Shown here: positions 12,497 through 26,413 of the stretch, in pieces | Layout of the letters: the number at the start of each line of letters is the position of its first letter | Numbering within the stretch: the stretch's first letter is position 1 | Source: Capsicum annuum | Taxonomy: Eukaryota; Streptophyta; Magnoliopsida; Solanales; Solanaceae | NCBI RefSeq assembly: GCF_002878395.1 | Contig: NC_061115.1 | Span: forward strand, 90,908,102-90,972,101 | Direction of reading: 5' to 3' | Length of the DNA: 64,000 bases | The notes under the pieces: generated by a model | Told to the model about the DNA's origin: nothing | Seen by the model: only the letters and a program-made list of their open reading frames with translations | The model's database searches: none | Made by a program: the position numbers and the translations under genes

Positions 12497-14235
12497 TTGA
12501 TTTTCCTACTTTGTAGGTTGATTTGAGCCTTAACTTGTACCTCGACTGTGATAAAATTTTGAGTACACATTTCTTGTCCTTCAAGGGACCACGAATGGAT
12601 TCAATTTTGAGATTTTTTTAGAGGGTCCCTCATGCCCACTTTTGTCTTAATTTTGGGCGTAGAGTTATATATATGATTATCGATATCGTTTTACTTCTAT
12701 TAATTTGTATATTACTATTTTGATAGTGCAACATCATTTAGGATTGTGGAGCAAGTATGAATATGTTATGGACATTCAAGAATGCAGTTCGACGTCGAGG
12801 TAGGATTTGTTCTACTTTTCTCTACCAGATTATGTATAGTGTAGATTAGATTCTAGCTAGGGATTATTGGATGTGTTGATGTTTAGTATACTATGTCCTA
12901 GCCTATCTATAGAATTTATTATAGAGATGTGACCCCAAACTTAGGATAGGATACCCATTATGACCATAGAACCATATTATCCCTGGTTAAAGACATGATT
13001 AACCATACATTGTTGTTAATGATACTTTAGTATAAGATGTATCATATGACTTAGTGAATTTAATGATATTTCCCCGATTAGATAATTTTAGTGATTTATG
13101 CCCTTGATTGCTGTAGTTTTTGAAGTTATGTGGATTTATGATGTTGATTATGTATTGTTGGGCCCGAGGTCGTGGTTAATATACCAGTTTGACACTAGGT
13201 TAGTCCTTGATCATCAAAAAAGAATGCGATTATAGTTATAGATGTGTAGACTCCTATGGACATATTATTTGGATACTGGTGATGGCATGCATACTTTTAG
13301 GCACAGTAGTGCTTACATAGTGGTGCGATTCCAACCAAACTCTTGATTTTACTAATATTTTTGAAATATGGATTTGTTACTACTTTTAACTTTAAAAATG
13401 GATTTCTTCTTTAATGGGAATAGTACTATGTTATTTAATGAACTTTGACCTTTGAAATTAAATTTGATATTTTGAAAACTAATCGAGATTTATGATAGTA
13501 TATTACTATTCCACTCTTCACCACAGTTGTTTTCTTTGACCAAGAGAGATTCTGGTCCTTTAAACACCACTATGTTGATTTAGTCTCGATGTTGATCTTG
13601 GGTAATAGATTAAAAAATTTGATCTCTTTTCGGTATGGTTTGAGTCTACACACTTTTTATACTTATATATATATATATATATATCTGGTAATAAACATAG
13701 TAAATTGATTATCATGGTTTTTGGAAGTCCTGGTTTAGGACCAGTAGTAAATATGAATATACTGAGTCCCTTCATCCATGAGTCACTGTGTTGGAGAAAG
13801 ATGGTTCCCATAGGTACTTCCTTTTCATGATACTGAGCTGGAGGAGGTGTCTATAATTGGTTTATATTTCACTAGGATTGGACATGATTTACTATTGGTT
13901 TATGTTGTATTCATTCATGTGCATCACCTATCACTAGTATAATTGTTTGGTTCTTAAATCTATTGTCCTTGTGGGGAGTTGCATAGGTATAATCTATGAA
14001 TTTTCTTGCTGAGTGTTTTCATGCATCTTTCAGGCTTATGCAAGACTAATTAGTTTTATTATTCATTTGGACAAGAAGATCACTATATTATTGGTTATTT
14101 TGGTTAGTTCATGGCTTGATGATTATAGACTGCTATCTGCGGTTGTTTGTATGTTTCTGATACATTTGTTTCTTATAGTAAAATGTGTTTGTTAGATTAT
14201 TCCATGTTTAGTCATCCTTTAGTTAGTGACCCTAA
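12497..14235. other. Segment X, unit 4
   Basis: Non-coding X copy. Its TA microsatellite, at about 13664-13684, is longer than in units 2 and 3. Confidence 0.7.
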
Positions 14236-16152
14236 TGTCATGACCCAAGCTAGGGCCTAGTAATGATAGGTATCTCAAGCCTACTGTGGCCCAGAGACCA
14301 CCCCTTTAGCCTAACCTCAAGAGCACATGAATGTAAACAACGGTATCCAAACAAACCAATGATAGATAAATGATACCAAAAGAAAATGTAAAGAGTCAAA
14401 ATGAACAACCAATCCCACTCTTCTCCACAAAAGACTCTCAAACAAGAATACCAACTAAGTTAGGTCATGCCCTTGACTAAGACAAAAGTATCCAAAAAAA
14501 ATACAAAGAAATAAAAGGAACAAGTGAAATGACCAGTCCTTTCAAAAGATGGAGGGTCACCACTTCATAGAAGATCCACATGAAGGCCAAATTGGCTAAC
14601 TCTTTATAGGAGCAATAGAAAATCCTACGAATCCTACTTTTTGAAATGATGTAGTGTCCAGAGACAGTCTGTGGGGTAAGAACTGGCATGTAACGCAGAA
14701 AATGTGACAAAATAATCTCATTTTTGGAAACCAATAAAAATCCACATGCACAACATTTATATATATATATATACATAAGATACTGGGATAGGGACAAGGA
14801 TCATGAACATGAAATTTCAAACCATTTGCCTGAACTGTGTAGCTTGCTCCATCCAAAAGGCACCCATGAGCTATATGGGTTCGACTTTCTCTTTTAAAAG
14901 GGTCCTAGTGTATGTTAACTGCATGAACTGAGGAAAAACCGAAGGAAAGGATAAAGACACCAAGTCCATAGCCCTCCCAAATTATATATATTGAATTCAC
15001 TAAGAACATAGTCACGTGGACGCTAAACTTCGACAAATATGGTTTCTAGTGTTGATCTCCCCGGTACCTACACTGTCATAGTGAGCTGCACAATTCCCTT
15101 TAAGCCTAAATTAAAATACTTTACACATAAGCCAACCATTAACCCATGAGTCATTTATTAAGTCATTGACCAATTTGGTATCTTTATACCAATAATGCTT
15201 GCAAGCTAATTCAATTATGCCAAACCTATCCATATAACCAAATTAACTCCCAAGTTTCATTTAAAATCTAAGCCATGGTCATGAAGGACATTAAAAAACC
15301 ATATTTGTATATTTAACCTTTAATGCTATGAAATTGGTTCAAAAGATAAGTTAAATCATTCAATAATCCATTTTCAAAACCAAGTTTACAAAGTTGGTAG
15401 AGGTTAATGCTATTATCAAGCCAAAATTCCATCAAATTGGGGAACACATGTCCACCATTCTAACCAGTTACATAATGCCCCAATTCAGTCCTAAAAATCA
15501 TCAATTAAAGCATGAATAGTTAATTTAAAATATGGGAAAAGTAATTTAAGTAATTACAACTAAAATCCGTAAACCCAATTTAAAAACCACAATTTAAATC
15601 ACCTAAATATCCAGTCAATTAATGCCTTAATGTATAATCCAAGATAGTAAAATATTAATATGCATAATAGGTAGAAAAATTTGGAAATAATTCATAGTTT
15701 GGAGCTTGAATGGCGAATCTTCTTTAAAACCCTTGAACTTTAATGGGTTTAGAGTTAGAGATAAAAAGGTGGGTGTTAGGTCTTTGATAACTAAAGGAAA
15801 AAGGACAATCGAGTGTTTAAAAGTCGTATAAGGGGTAAATAGACGAAAATCCCCTCACCCCAAGTGAAAAAAACAAAACTGGATGAATTTAACTTAACGG
15901 TGTGGTATGTGCTTATCACGGAGGTTAGCCTCCATGCCACGCCCTTATTGTAATCCTTAACCTCTGTGGCACGCTACTATTACAGAGGCTCACTACCTTG
16001 GATTTCAAAAATGATCCCGAACCCAATTCAAAATTTAAAAACTTTTCCCAAGCACCCTTTTAACACCCTTAAACATAATTCAAGTATAAAATTAACATCA
16101 CGAATAGGGAAGGGTCAAAAATAATATCATTAAAATTTTACGATGTCTTATA
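14236..16152 (-). repeat. Gypsy-A 3' LTR, unit 4
   Basis: 1917 bp copy. The TA-rich stretch near 14757-14773 is expanded compared with the other copies. The TG end carries a substitution (plus strand 'tcttatatt' for 'tcttacatt'). Confidence 0.82.
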
Positions 16153-16226
16153 TTATCCCTCCTTGGGAACATTTTTCCCTAAATAAGAAGTTGAGAGATT
16201 TTTTTCACGATAACAATAAGAATACA

Positions 16227-16715
16227 TCAGAACCAAATGACAAATTTGTAACGCAATAGGAGTGACATGGAACTTATACCTTAAAAACTTTCATTCAACA
16301 CGGGGAACAAGAATGGGTACTTGGCCCTCATATCTTCCACAGTTTCCCATGTAGCTTCTTCCACCTTTTAGTTTCTCCAAAGAACCTTTACCAAAGTTAC
16401 ATCCTTTTTCCCCAACCTACAAAATTTCCTATCCGAATTCGTAACACCTTCCTCCTCAATAGGAACTTTCAAAGAAGGGTCACCTACACACTTTTCAGCA
16501 TCAACATATTGAAAGCATAATGAATAAAAGCAAAAATTGTAGGAAAATATAACTCATATGTGACATTCCCAATTATCCTAACAACCGAATATGGGCTAAT
16601 ATAATTGGGACTAATCTTTCCCTTCTTCCCAAATCGCATGACTCCTTTCGTAGGAGAAACCATTAAGAACACCCAGTAACCAATCTCGAACTCTAACACA
16701 CTTTGTCTCACATCC
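16227..16715 (-). pseudogene. Gypsy pol C-terminal fragment, unit 4
   Basis: The 90-codon open frame 16484-16756 covers the GPY/F module from the ATG in the copia LTR end. The tail has a deletion near 16430 that removes the segment around SYEE...EISDRQ seen in other units, making this copy the most reduced. Confidence 0.82.
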
Positions 16716-16782
16716 TGATGAAACCATAGGGGTTGCACCACACAGTGAGGGACCAAGTCTTACAAAAATAGTTACACAAAAT

Positions 16783-17044
16783 TTCTTAGGCTTGTAACTT
16801 TTTTCAATGTTCTCTCTATATTCATCATCGTACTCTATCCTACTTTTACCAAACATTCTTCTTGGACTTCTTTACTAGGGATATGAGGACCATCTAGAAT
16901 TATGTCCTTCAGCTTAATATCCACATTCGTAATGAAGTCAAACATCCCAATTTTTGGCCAGCCATAGTAGTGCCCATTATATCTAGGTGGCCTAGTGGTA
17001 GATTGCCCTTCTTGTAGTTCAGGTGGAGTAGTTATGCTAACCAA
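16783..17044 (-). pseudogene. Copia gag N-terminal fragment, unit 4
   Basis: The frame is open from MVSITTPPELQEGQSTTR at 17044 to about 16835. There a short deletion (the bases matching 'gctatttctcc' of other units are gone) shifts the frame. The rest, including IEKSYKPKKF, continues in another frame (16611-16856). The DFITNVDIKLKDIILDG block is clear. Confidence 0.8.
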
Positions 17045-17128
17045 ATCACTCTAGGTGTGAACCTTTTATAGTGTTTTAGCTCTGATACCAATTGATGAAA
17101 CCTTCAGGGTTGCACCACACAGTGAGGG

Positions 17129-18858
17129 TTGATTTCCCTACTTTATGGGTTGATTTGAGCCTTAATTTGTACCTTGATTGTGATAAAATGTTGAGTACAC
17201 ATTTCTTGTCCTACGAGGGACAACAAATGGATTAAATTTTGAGATTTTGTTAGAGGGTCCCTCAGGCACACTTTTGTCTTAATTTTGGGCATAGAGTTTT
17301 ATATATCATTATGGGTATCATTTTACTCCAATTAATATGTAGATTACTAATTTGATAGTGCAACATCATTTAGGATTGTGGAGTAAGTATGAATATGTTA
17401 TGGATATTAAAGAATGCGGTTCGTCATCGAGGTAGGATTTGTTCTACTTTTCTCTACTAGATTATGTATAGTGTAGATTAGCTTCTGGCTAGGGATTACT
17501 GGATGTGTTGATGTTTAGTATACCATGTCAGCCTATCTTTAGAATTTAGGGTAGAGATGTGACCCCAAACTTAGGATAGGATAACCATTATGACCATAGA
17601 AAAATATTATCCTTGGTTAAAGACATGATTAACCATACATTGATGTTAATGATACTTTAGTATAAGATATATCATATGACAGTGAATTAATGATATTTCC
17701 CCGATTAGATACTTTTAGTTATTTATGCCCTTGATTACTGTAGTTTTTATAGTTATGAGGATTTGTGATGTTGATTATGTATTGTTGGACCCGAGGTCGT
17801 GGTTAATATACCAGTTGGACACTAGGTTAGTCCTTGATCATTAAAAAGGACGCGACTATAGTTATAGCTGTGTAGACACCTCTGGACATATTATTGGGAT
17901 ACTGGTGATGGCATGCATACTTTTAGGCATAGTTGTGCTTACATAGTGGTGCGATTGCAACCAAATTCTTGATTTTACTACTGTTTTCCAAATAGGGATT
18001 TGTTCCTACTTTTCACTTTCAAAATGGATTTCTTCTATAATGGGAATAGTACAACCTTATTTAATGAACTATGAGCTTTGAAATTAAATTTGATATTTTG
18101 AAAACTAATCAAGATTTATGATAATATATTACTATTCCACTCTTTACCACTGCTGCTTACTTAGACCAAGAGAGATTCTGATCCTTTCTACACTACTATA
18201 TAGATTTAGTCTAGATGTTGATCTTGGGTAATGGATTTAAACATTTTCTCTCTTTTAGGCATGGTTTGAGTCTTCACACTTTTTATACTTATATATATAT
18301 ATATATATATATATATCTGGTAATGAACATAGTAAATTGATTATCGTGGTTTCTAGAAGTCCTGGTTTGGGACCAGTAGTAGATATGAATATACTGAGTC
18401 CCTTTATCTATGAGCCACTGTGTTGGACATAGATGGCTGCCGCAGGTACTTCCTTTGCAAACTACTAAGCTGGAGGAGGTGTATACAATTGGTGTATATG
18501 TCACTAGGATTGGACATGATTTACTATTGGTTTATGTTGCATTTATTCATGTGCATCACCTGTCACCAGTATAATTTTTTGGTTCTTATATCTATTATCA
18601 GCTTAGCTATAATCAATGTTTTCTACTTGCCGATTGTTTTCTTGCATCTTTCGAGCTTTTGCAGGCCAATTTAGTTTATTATTCGTTCGGACCAGCCGAT
18701 CACTTTATTATTGGTTATTCAGGTTAGTTCATGGAAGGATGATTATGGACTCGTATCTGAGGTTGTTTGTATGTTTCTGATACCTTTTGTTTCTTATAGT
18801 AAAATGTGTTATTGTTAGATTATTCTATGTTTAGTCATCCTTTAGTTAGAGACCCTAA
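17129..18858. other. Segment X, unit 5
   Basis: Non-coding X copy with the longest TA microsatellite of the array, about 26 bp at 18291-18316. The sequence near 18598 is rearranged: 'tatctattatcagcttag' replaces the longer block of units 2, 4 and 6. Confidence 0.7.
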
Positions 18859-20771
18859 TGTCACGACCCAAACTAGGGCCTAGTCATGATAGTTATCTCC
18901 AGCCTACCGTGGGCTAGAGACCACCCCCTTAGCCTAACCTCAAGAGCACATGAATGTAAAGAATGGAAGCCAAACAAACCAATGATACATAAATGATACC
19001 AAAAGAAAATGTAAAGAGTCAAAATGAACAACCAATCCCACACTTCTCCATTAAAGCCTATCAAACAAGAATACCAACTAAGTCAGGACATACCCTTGAC
19101 TAAGACAAATGTATCCAAAAAAATACTAAGAAATAAAACAAAATAAGAGAAATGACCAGGCCTTCTGAAAGATGGAGGCTCACCACTTCATAGAATATCC
19201 ACAGGAAGACCAAATAGGCTAAAGATGCATAAGAGCAATAGAAAATCCTACGAATCCTACTTTATGAGGTGATGTAATGTCCAGAGATGGTCTATGGGGT
19301 AAGCACTGGAATGTAACTCAGAAATAGTGAAAAAATAATCCCATTTTCGGAAACCAATCAAAATACGCATGCATAAAATTTATATACATATATATAAGAT
19401 GCTGGGATAGGGACAAGGGTCATGAACATTAAATATTAAACCATTAGCCTGAACTGTGTAGTTTGCTCCATCCTAAAGGAACCCACGAGCTTCATAGGTT
19501 CAGCTTATTCTTTTAAAAGGGTCCTAGTGTGTGTTAGCTACATTAATCGAGGAAAAATCGAAGGAAAGGATAAAGACACCAAGGCCATAGCCCTCTCAAA
19601 TTATATATATATTACGTTCACCAAGAACATGGTCACATAGATGCTGAACTCCGACAAATATGGTTTCCAGTATTGAGCTCCCCGGGACCTACACCTGCAC
19701 AGTAAGGTGCACAATTCCTTTTAAGCCTAAATTAAATTACTTTGAACACAAACCAACCACTAGCACATGATTCATTTATTAAGTCATTGACCAATTTGGT
19801 ATATTCAGACCAATAATGCTTGCAAGCTAATTCTATTATGCCAAACCAGTCCATATAACCAAATTAACTCCCAAGTTTCATTTAAAATCTTAGCCATGGT
19901 CATGAAGCACATTCAAAAACCATATTTGTATATTTAACCTTTAATGCAATGAAATTGGTTCAAAAGATAAGTTAAATCATTCAATTATTCATTTTCAAAA
20001 CCAAGTTTACAAAGTTGGTAGAGGTTAATGCTATTATCAAGAAAAAATTCCATCATATTGGGGAACCCATGTCCACCATTCTATCCATTTAAATAATGCC
20101 CAAATTCAGTACTAAAAATCATCAATTAAAGTATGAATAAAAAATTTAAAACATGGGACAAGTAATTTAAGTAATTATAAATAAAATCCCTCAACCCAAT
20201 TTCAAAACCACAATTTAATCACCTAAATATCCAGTCAATTAACACCTTAATTTCAAATCCAAGATAGTAAAAGATTAATGTGCATAACAGATATAACAAT
20301 TTGATAAGAATTCGTAGTTTGGAGTTTGAATGGTGAATCTTCTATAAAACCTGTGAACTTTCTTGGGTATAGAGCTAGAGATAAAAAGGACGGTGTTAGA
20401 TCTTTGATAACCAAAGGAAAAAAGCCAATTGGGTGTTTAAAAGTCATACAAGGGGTAAACAGACGAGAATCCCCTCACCCCAAGTGAAAAAAACAAAACT
20501 GGATGAATTTAATTTAGCAGATTGGCATGTCCTTATCGCGGAGGTTAGCCTCTATGCCACCCTTTATTGTAAAGGTTAACCTCTACAGCATGCCACTATC
20601 GCAGAGGCTCACTACCTTGGAGTTCCAAAATGACCCCGAACCCCATTCAAAATTTAAAAACCTTTGCAAAACACCCTTTTAACACCCTTAAACATAATTG
20701 AAGTAAAAAATTAACATCACGAATGGGGAAGGGTTAAAAATAATATCATTGAAATTATGCGGTGTCCTACA
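18859..20771 (-). repeat. Gypsy-A 3' LTR, unit 5
   Basis: 1913 bp copy with a preserved CA end and a clear purine tract complement beyond the TG end ('ttatccccccttggg'). Confidence 0.83.
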
Positions 20772-20845
20772 TTATCCCCCCTTGGGAACATTCATCCCAA
20801 CATAAGGAGTTAAGACATTTTTTGCACAATAACAATTAGAATACA

Positions 20846-21365
20846 TCAGAACCAAATGAAAAATTTGAAATGCAATAAGAGAGAAATGGAACTTATACCT
20901 TAAAAATCTCATTCAACATGGGGAACAAGAATGGGTAATTGTCCTTATATCTTCTGCATCTTCCCATGTAGCATCTTTCACCTTTTAGTTTCTCCAAAGA
21001 ACCTTTACCAAAGTTGTATTCTTTTTCCCCAACCAATAAAATTTCCTATCTGATATCTCAACCAAAACTTCCTCGTAATGCAATGAATCCGTAACACCTT
21101 CATCATCAATAGGAACTATCAAAGAAGGGTCACCTACACACTTTTCAGCATCAACATATGGAAAACATGATGAATAAAAGCCAAAATTATTGGAAAATAT
21201 AACTCATATGCAACATTCCCTATTATGCTAACAACCAAATATGGGCTAATATAATTGGGACTAAGATTCTCTTTCTTCCCAAATCTCATGACTCCTTTCA
21301 TAGGAGAAACCATTAAGAACACCCAGTAACAAATCTCGAACTCTAACTCACTTTGTCTCACATCC
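20846..21365 (-). pseudogene. Gypsy pol C-terminal fragment, unit 5
   Basis: 90-codon open frame 21134-21406 from the copia-derived ATG through DVRQSELEFE and the GPY/F module to the shared stop after MLKSV. The tail is recognisable to about 20846 in another frame. Confidence 0.83.
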
Positions 21366-21432
21366 TGATTAAACCTTGGGGATTGCACCAAACAGTGAGG
21401 GACCAAGTCCTACAAAAATAGTCACAAGAAAT

Positions 21433-21707
21433 TTCTTAGGATTGTAACTTTTTTCAATGTTCTTTTTGTCTTCATCATCGTATTCCATCCTACTTTTATC
21501 AAACATTCTTTCTATTTCTCCTTCTTAGACTACTTTATCAGGGATATGAGGACCATCCAGAATTATGTCCTTCAGCTTGATATCCTCTGTCGTAATGAAG
21601 TCAAACATCCTGATTTTTGGCCAACCATAGTAGTGCCCATTATATCTAGGTGGTCTAGTGGTAGATTGTCCTTCTTTAAGTGTAGGTGGAGTAGTTATGC
21701 TAACCAA
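21433..21707 (-). pseudogene. Copia gag N-terminal fragment, unit 5
   Basis: Open from MVSITTPPTLKEGQSTTR at 21707 to a stop after HIPDKVV at 21525. The stop replaces the residue that is Gln in units 3, 4 and 6 (VQEGE). The IEKSYNPKKF end is still present downstream. Confidence 0.8.
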
Positions 21708-21791
21708 ATCACTCTAGGTGTAAACCTTTTATATTGTTTTAGCTCTGATACCAATTGATGAAACCTTAAGGGTTGCAGGACATAGTGAGGG

Positions 21792-23533
21792 TTGATTTCC
21801 CTACTTTCTGGGTTGATTTGAGCCTTAATTTGTACCTCGATTGTGTTAAAATTTTGAGTACATATTTCTTGTCATACGAGGGACCGCGAATGGATTCAAA
21901 TTTGAGATTTTGTTAGAGGGTCCCTCAGGCACACTTTTGTCTTAATTTTGGGCGTAGAGTTATATATATCATTATGTGTATCATTTTACACCTATTAATA
22001 TGTATATTACTATTTTGATAGTGCAACATCATTTAGGATTATGGAGCAAGTATGAATATGTTATTGACATTCTAGAATGTGGCTCATCGTTGAGGTATGA
22101 TTTGTTCTACTTTTCTCTACTAGATTATGTATAGCGTAGATTAGATTTAAGCTAGGGATTATAGGATGTGTTGATGTTTAGTATACCACGTCTTAGCCTA
22201 TCTATAGAATTTAGGATTGAGATGTGACCCCAAACTTAGGATAGGATAACCATTATGACCATAGAACCATATTATGCTTGGTTAAAGACATGATTAACCA
22301 TACATTGATGTTAATGATACTTTAGTATAAGATGTATCATTTGACTTAGTGAATTTAATGATATTTCCCCAATTAGATACTTTGAGTGATTTATGCCCTA
22401 AATTACTGTAGTTTTTACAGTTATGAGGATTTATGATGTCGATTATGTATTGTTGGGCCTGAGGTCGTGGTTAATATACCAGTTGGACACTAGGTTAGTC
22501 CTTGATCAAAAAAAGGACGTGATTATAGTTATTAATGTGTAGACACCTCTGGACATATTATTGGGATACTGGTAATGGCATGCATACTTTTAGGCACAGT
22601 TGTGCTTACTTAGTGGTGCGATTGCAACCAAACTCTTGATTTTACTACTGTTTTCCAAATAGGGATTTGTTCCTACTTTTCACTTTCAAAATGGATTTCT
22701 TCTATAATGGGAATAGTACAACCTTATTTAATGAACTATGAGCTTTGAAATTAAATTTGATATTTTGAAAACTAATCAAGATTTATGATAATATATTACT
22801 ATTCCACTCTTTACCACTGTTGTTTACTTCGACCAAGAGAGATTCTGATCCTTTCTACACTACTATATAGATTTAGTCTAGATTTTGATCTTGGGTAATG
22901 GATTTAAACATTTTCTCTCTTTTAGGCATGGTTTGAGTCTGCATACTTTTTATACTTATATATATATATATATATAAATCAGGTAATGAATATAGTAAAT
23001 TGATTATCATAGTTTCTGGAAGTCCTGGTTTGGGACCAGTAGTAGATATGAATATACTGAGTCCCTTCATCTGTGAGCCACTATGTTGGAGAAAGATTGT
23101 TGCCACAGGTACTTCCTTTGCAAGCTACTGAGCTGGAGGAGGTGTATAGAATTGGTATATATGTCACTAGGATTGGACATGATTTACTATTGGTTTATGT
23201 TGCATTCATTCATGTGCATCACCTATCACCAGTATAATTTTTTGGTTCTTATATCTATTATCCTTGTGGGGAGTTGCATAGCTATAATCTATGATTTCTA
23301 CTTACCGAGTGTTTTCTTGCATCTTTCAAACTTTTGCAGGCCATATTAGTTTATTATTTGTTTGGACGAGCCGATCACTTTATTATTGGTTATTCAGGTT
23401 AGTTCATGGCAGGATTATTATGGACTGGTATCTTAGGTTGTTTGTATGTTTCTGATACCTTTTGTTTCTTATAGTAAAATATGTTATTGTTAGATTATTC
23501 CATGTTTAGTTATCCTTTAGTTAGAGACCCTAA
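21792..23533. other. Segment X, unit 6
   Basis: Non-coding X copy with a TA run of about 20 bp at 22958-22977. Confidence 0.7.
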
Positions 23534-25443
23534 TGTCATGAACCTAACTAGGGCCTAGTCATGATAGGTATCTCCAGCCTACCGTGGGCCAGAGACCACC
23601 CCCTTAGCCTAACCTCAAGAGAACATGAATGTAAACAACGGAAGCCAAAAAAACCAATGATAGATAAATGATACCAAAAAAAAATGTAAAGAGTCAAAAT
23701 GTACAACCAATCCCACACTTCTCCATAAAAGCCTCTCAAACAAGAATACCAACTAAGTCAGGACATGCCCTTGACTAAGAAAAAAGTATCCAAAAAATAC
23801 TAAGAAATAAAAGGAACAAGTGAAATTACTAGGCCTTCCAAAAGATGGAGGCTCACCACTTCATAGAATATCCACAGGAAGACCAAATAGGCTAACGCTG
23901 CACAAGAGCAATAGAAAATCCTATGAATCCTACTTTATGAAATGATGTAGTGTCCAGAGACGGTCTGTGGGGTAAGCATAGGCATGTAACTCAGAAAAAG
24001 TGATAAAATAATCCCACTTTTGAAAACGAATCAAAATCCACATACACAACATTTATATACATATATATAAGATGCTGGGATAAGGACAAGGGTCATGAAC
24101 ATAAAATTTTAAACCATTAGCCTGAACTGTGTCGTTTGCTCCATCCTAAAGGAATCCACGAGCTTTATGGGTTCAGCTTCTTCGTTTAAAAGGGTCCTAG
24201 TGTGTGTTAGCTGCATAAACCAACGAAAAACCAAAGGAAAGGATAAAGACACCAAGGCCATAGCCCTCCTAAATTATATATATTGCATGTTCCAAGAACA
24301 TGGTCACATGGATGCTGAACTCCGACAAATATGGTTTACAGTATTGAGCTCCCCGTGACCTACACCTTCACAGTGAGTTGTACACTTCCCTTTAAGCCTA
24401 AATTAAAATACCTTGCACATAAACCAACCATTAGCCTATGAGTCATTTATTAAGTCTTTAACCAATTTGGTATCTTCATACCAATAATGCTTGCAAGCTA
24501 ATTCAATTATGCCAAACCAGTCCATATAACCAAATTAACTCCCAAGTTTAATTTAAAATCTAAGCCATGGTCACGAAGGACATTCAAAAACCATATTTAT
24601 ATATTTAACCTTTAATGCAATGAAATTGGTTCAAAAGATAAGTTAAATCATTCAATTATTCATTTTCAAAACCAAGTTTACAAAGTTGGTAGAGGTTAAT
24701 CCTATTATCAAGCAAAAATTTTATCTAATTGGGGAACCCATGTCCACCATTCTAACCATTTAAATAATGCCCCAATTCAGTCCTAAAAATCATTAATTAA
24801 AGCATGAATAAAAAATTTAAAACATGGTACAAGTAATTTAAGTAATTACAAATAAAATCCCTCAACCCAATTTCAAAAACGCAATTTAAATCTCCTAAAT
24901 TTCCAGTCAATTAACACCTTAATGTAAAATCCAAGATAGCAAAAGATTAATGTGCAAACAAGATAGAACAACTTGATAAGAATTCGTAGTTTGGAGCTTG
25001 AATGGTGAATCTTCTGTAAAAACCCTGAACTTTCTTTGGTATAGAGTTAGAGATAAAAAGAAGGGTGTTAGATCTTTGATAATTGAAAGAAAAAAGCCAA
25101 TTGGGTGTTTAAAAGTCGTACAAGGGTTAAACTTACAAAAATCCCCTCACCCTAAGTGAAAAAAACAAAACTGGATGAATTTAACTTAGCCGATTGGCAT
25201 CTCCTTATCGCGGAGGTTAGCCTCCACGCCCCGCCCTTATTGTAAAGGTTAACCTCTATGGCACGCCACTATCGCAGTGGCTCACTACCTTGGAGTTCTA
25301 AAATGACCCCGAACCCCATTCAAAAGTTAAAAACTTTTCCAAAACACCCTTTAACCCCCTTAAACATAATTCAACTAAAAAATTAACATCACGAATGGGG
25401 AAGTGTGAAAAATAATATCATTGAAATTATGCGGTGTCTTACA
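23534..25443 (-). repeat. Gypsy-A 3' LTR, unit 6
   Basis: 1910 bp copy, TG and CA ends present. The adjacent purine tract complement is mutated ('ttatcattccttggg'). Confidence 0.83.
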
Positions 25444-25517
25444 TTATCATTCCTTGGGAACATTCATCCCAAAATAAGGAGTTATGACATTTTTTTCATG
25501 ATAATAATAAGAATACA

Positions 25518-26038
25518 TCAGAACCAAATGAAAAATTTGAAATGAAATAAGAGAGAAATGGAACTTATACCTTAAAAATTTCATTCAACATGGGGAACAA
25601 GAATGGGTACTTGGCCCTTATATCTTCCACAGCTTCCCATGTAGCTTCTTCCACCTTTTAGTTTCTCCAAATAACCTTTACCAAAGTTGCATCCTTTTTC
25701 CCCAACGTATAAAATTTCTTATCTGATATTTCAACCAAAACTTCCTTATAATGCAATGAATCTGTAACACCTTCATCCTCAATAGGAACTATCAAAGAAG
25801 GGTCACCTATACACTTTTCAGCATCAACATATTGAAATCATGATGAATGAAAGCCAAAATTGTTGGAAAATATAACTCATATACGACATTCCCAACTATG
25901 CTAACAACCGAATATGGGCTAATATAATTAGGACTAAGCTTCCCTTTCTTCCTAAATCTCATGACTCCTTTCGTAGGAGAAACCATTAAGAACACCCAGT
26001 AACCAATCTGAAACTCTAACTCACTTTGTCTCACATCC
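25518..26038 (-). pseudogene. Gypsy pol C-terminal fragment, unit 6
   Basis: Open frame 25807-26064 (85 codons) starts at a slightly later Met in the copia LTR end and covers the GPY/F module to the shared stop after MLKSV. If the reconstruction is right, this copy lies where the gypsy-A pol half displaced by the copia insertion should be. The other half is at 53569-54351. Confidence 0.84.
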
Positions 26039-26105
26039 TGATTAAACCTTAGGGGTTGGACCAAACAGTGAGGGACTAAGTCCTACAAAAATAGTCACAA
26101 GAAAT

Positions 26106-26380
26106 TTCTTAGGATTGTAACTTTTTTCAATGTTCTTTCTGTCTTCATCATCGTACTCTATCCTACTTTTATCAAACATTCTTTCTATTTCTCCTTCTTG
26201 GACTTCTTTATCAGGGATATGAGGACCATCCAGAATTATGTCCTTCAGCTTAATATCCTCAGTCGTAATGAAGTTAAACATCCTGATTTTTGACCACCCA
26301 TAATAGTGCCTATTATATCTAGGTGGCCTAGTGGTAGATTTCCCTTCTTGTAGTTTAGGTGGAGTAGTTATGCCAACCAA
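26106..26380 (-). pseudogene. Copia gag N-terminal fragment, unit 6
   Basis: The 112-codon frame 26042-26380 starts MVGITTPPKLQEGKSTTR, keeps MFNFITTEDIKLKDIILDG and IEKSYNPKKF, and then runs into the copia LTR end. It sits directly behind a full LTR and primer binding site, so it looks like the 5' end of a second copia element sharing the LTR at 26429-27097 with the element on its right. Confidence 0.83.
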
Positions 26381-26413
26381 ATAACTGTAGGTGTGAAACT
26401 TTTAGAGTGTTTT

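Larger units (their letters stand above)
12461..17092. repeat. Array unit 4
   Basis: Parts: copia LTR end 12461-12496, X 12497-14235, gypsy LTR 14236-16152, pol fragment 16227-16715, copia LTR end 16716-16782, gag fragment 16783-17044, primer binding site 17078-17092. It groups with units 5 and 6 in its LTR ('aagatagtaaaatattaat'). Confidence 0.9.
17093..21755. repeat. Array unit 5
   Basis: Parts: copia LTR end 17093-17128, X 17129-18858, gypsy LTR 18859-20771, pol fragment 20846-21365, copia LTR end 21366-21432, gag fragment 21433-21707, primer binding site 21741-21755. Closest by eye to unit 6, sharing 'gattggcat' in the LTR and a T in 'cctgattaaacc' at the chimeric junction. Confidence 0.9.

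Noticed and set aside
14477..14797. A 106-codon minus-strand open frame in the gypsy LTR of unit 4
   Set aside because: It lies inside the LTR, passes through a TA run, and is not open in the other five copies.
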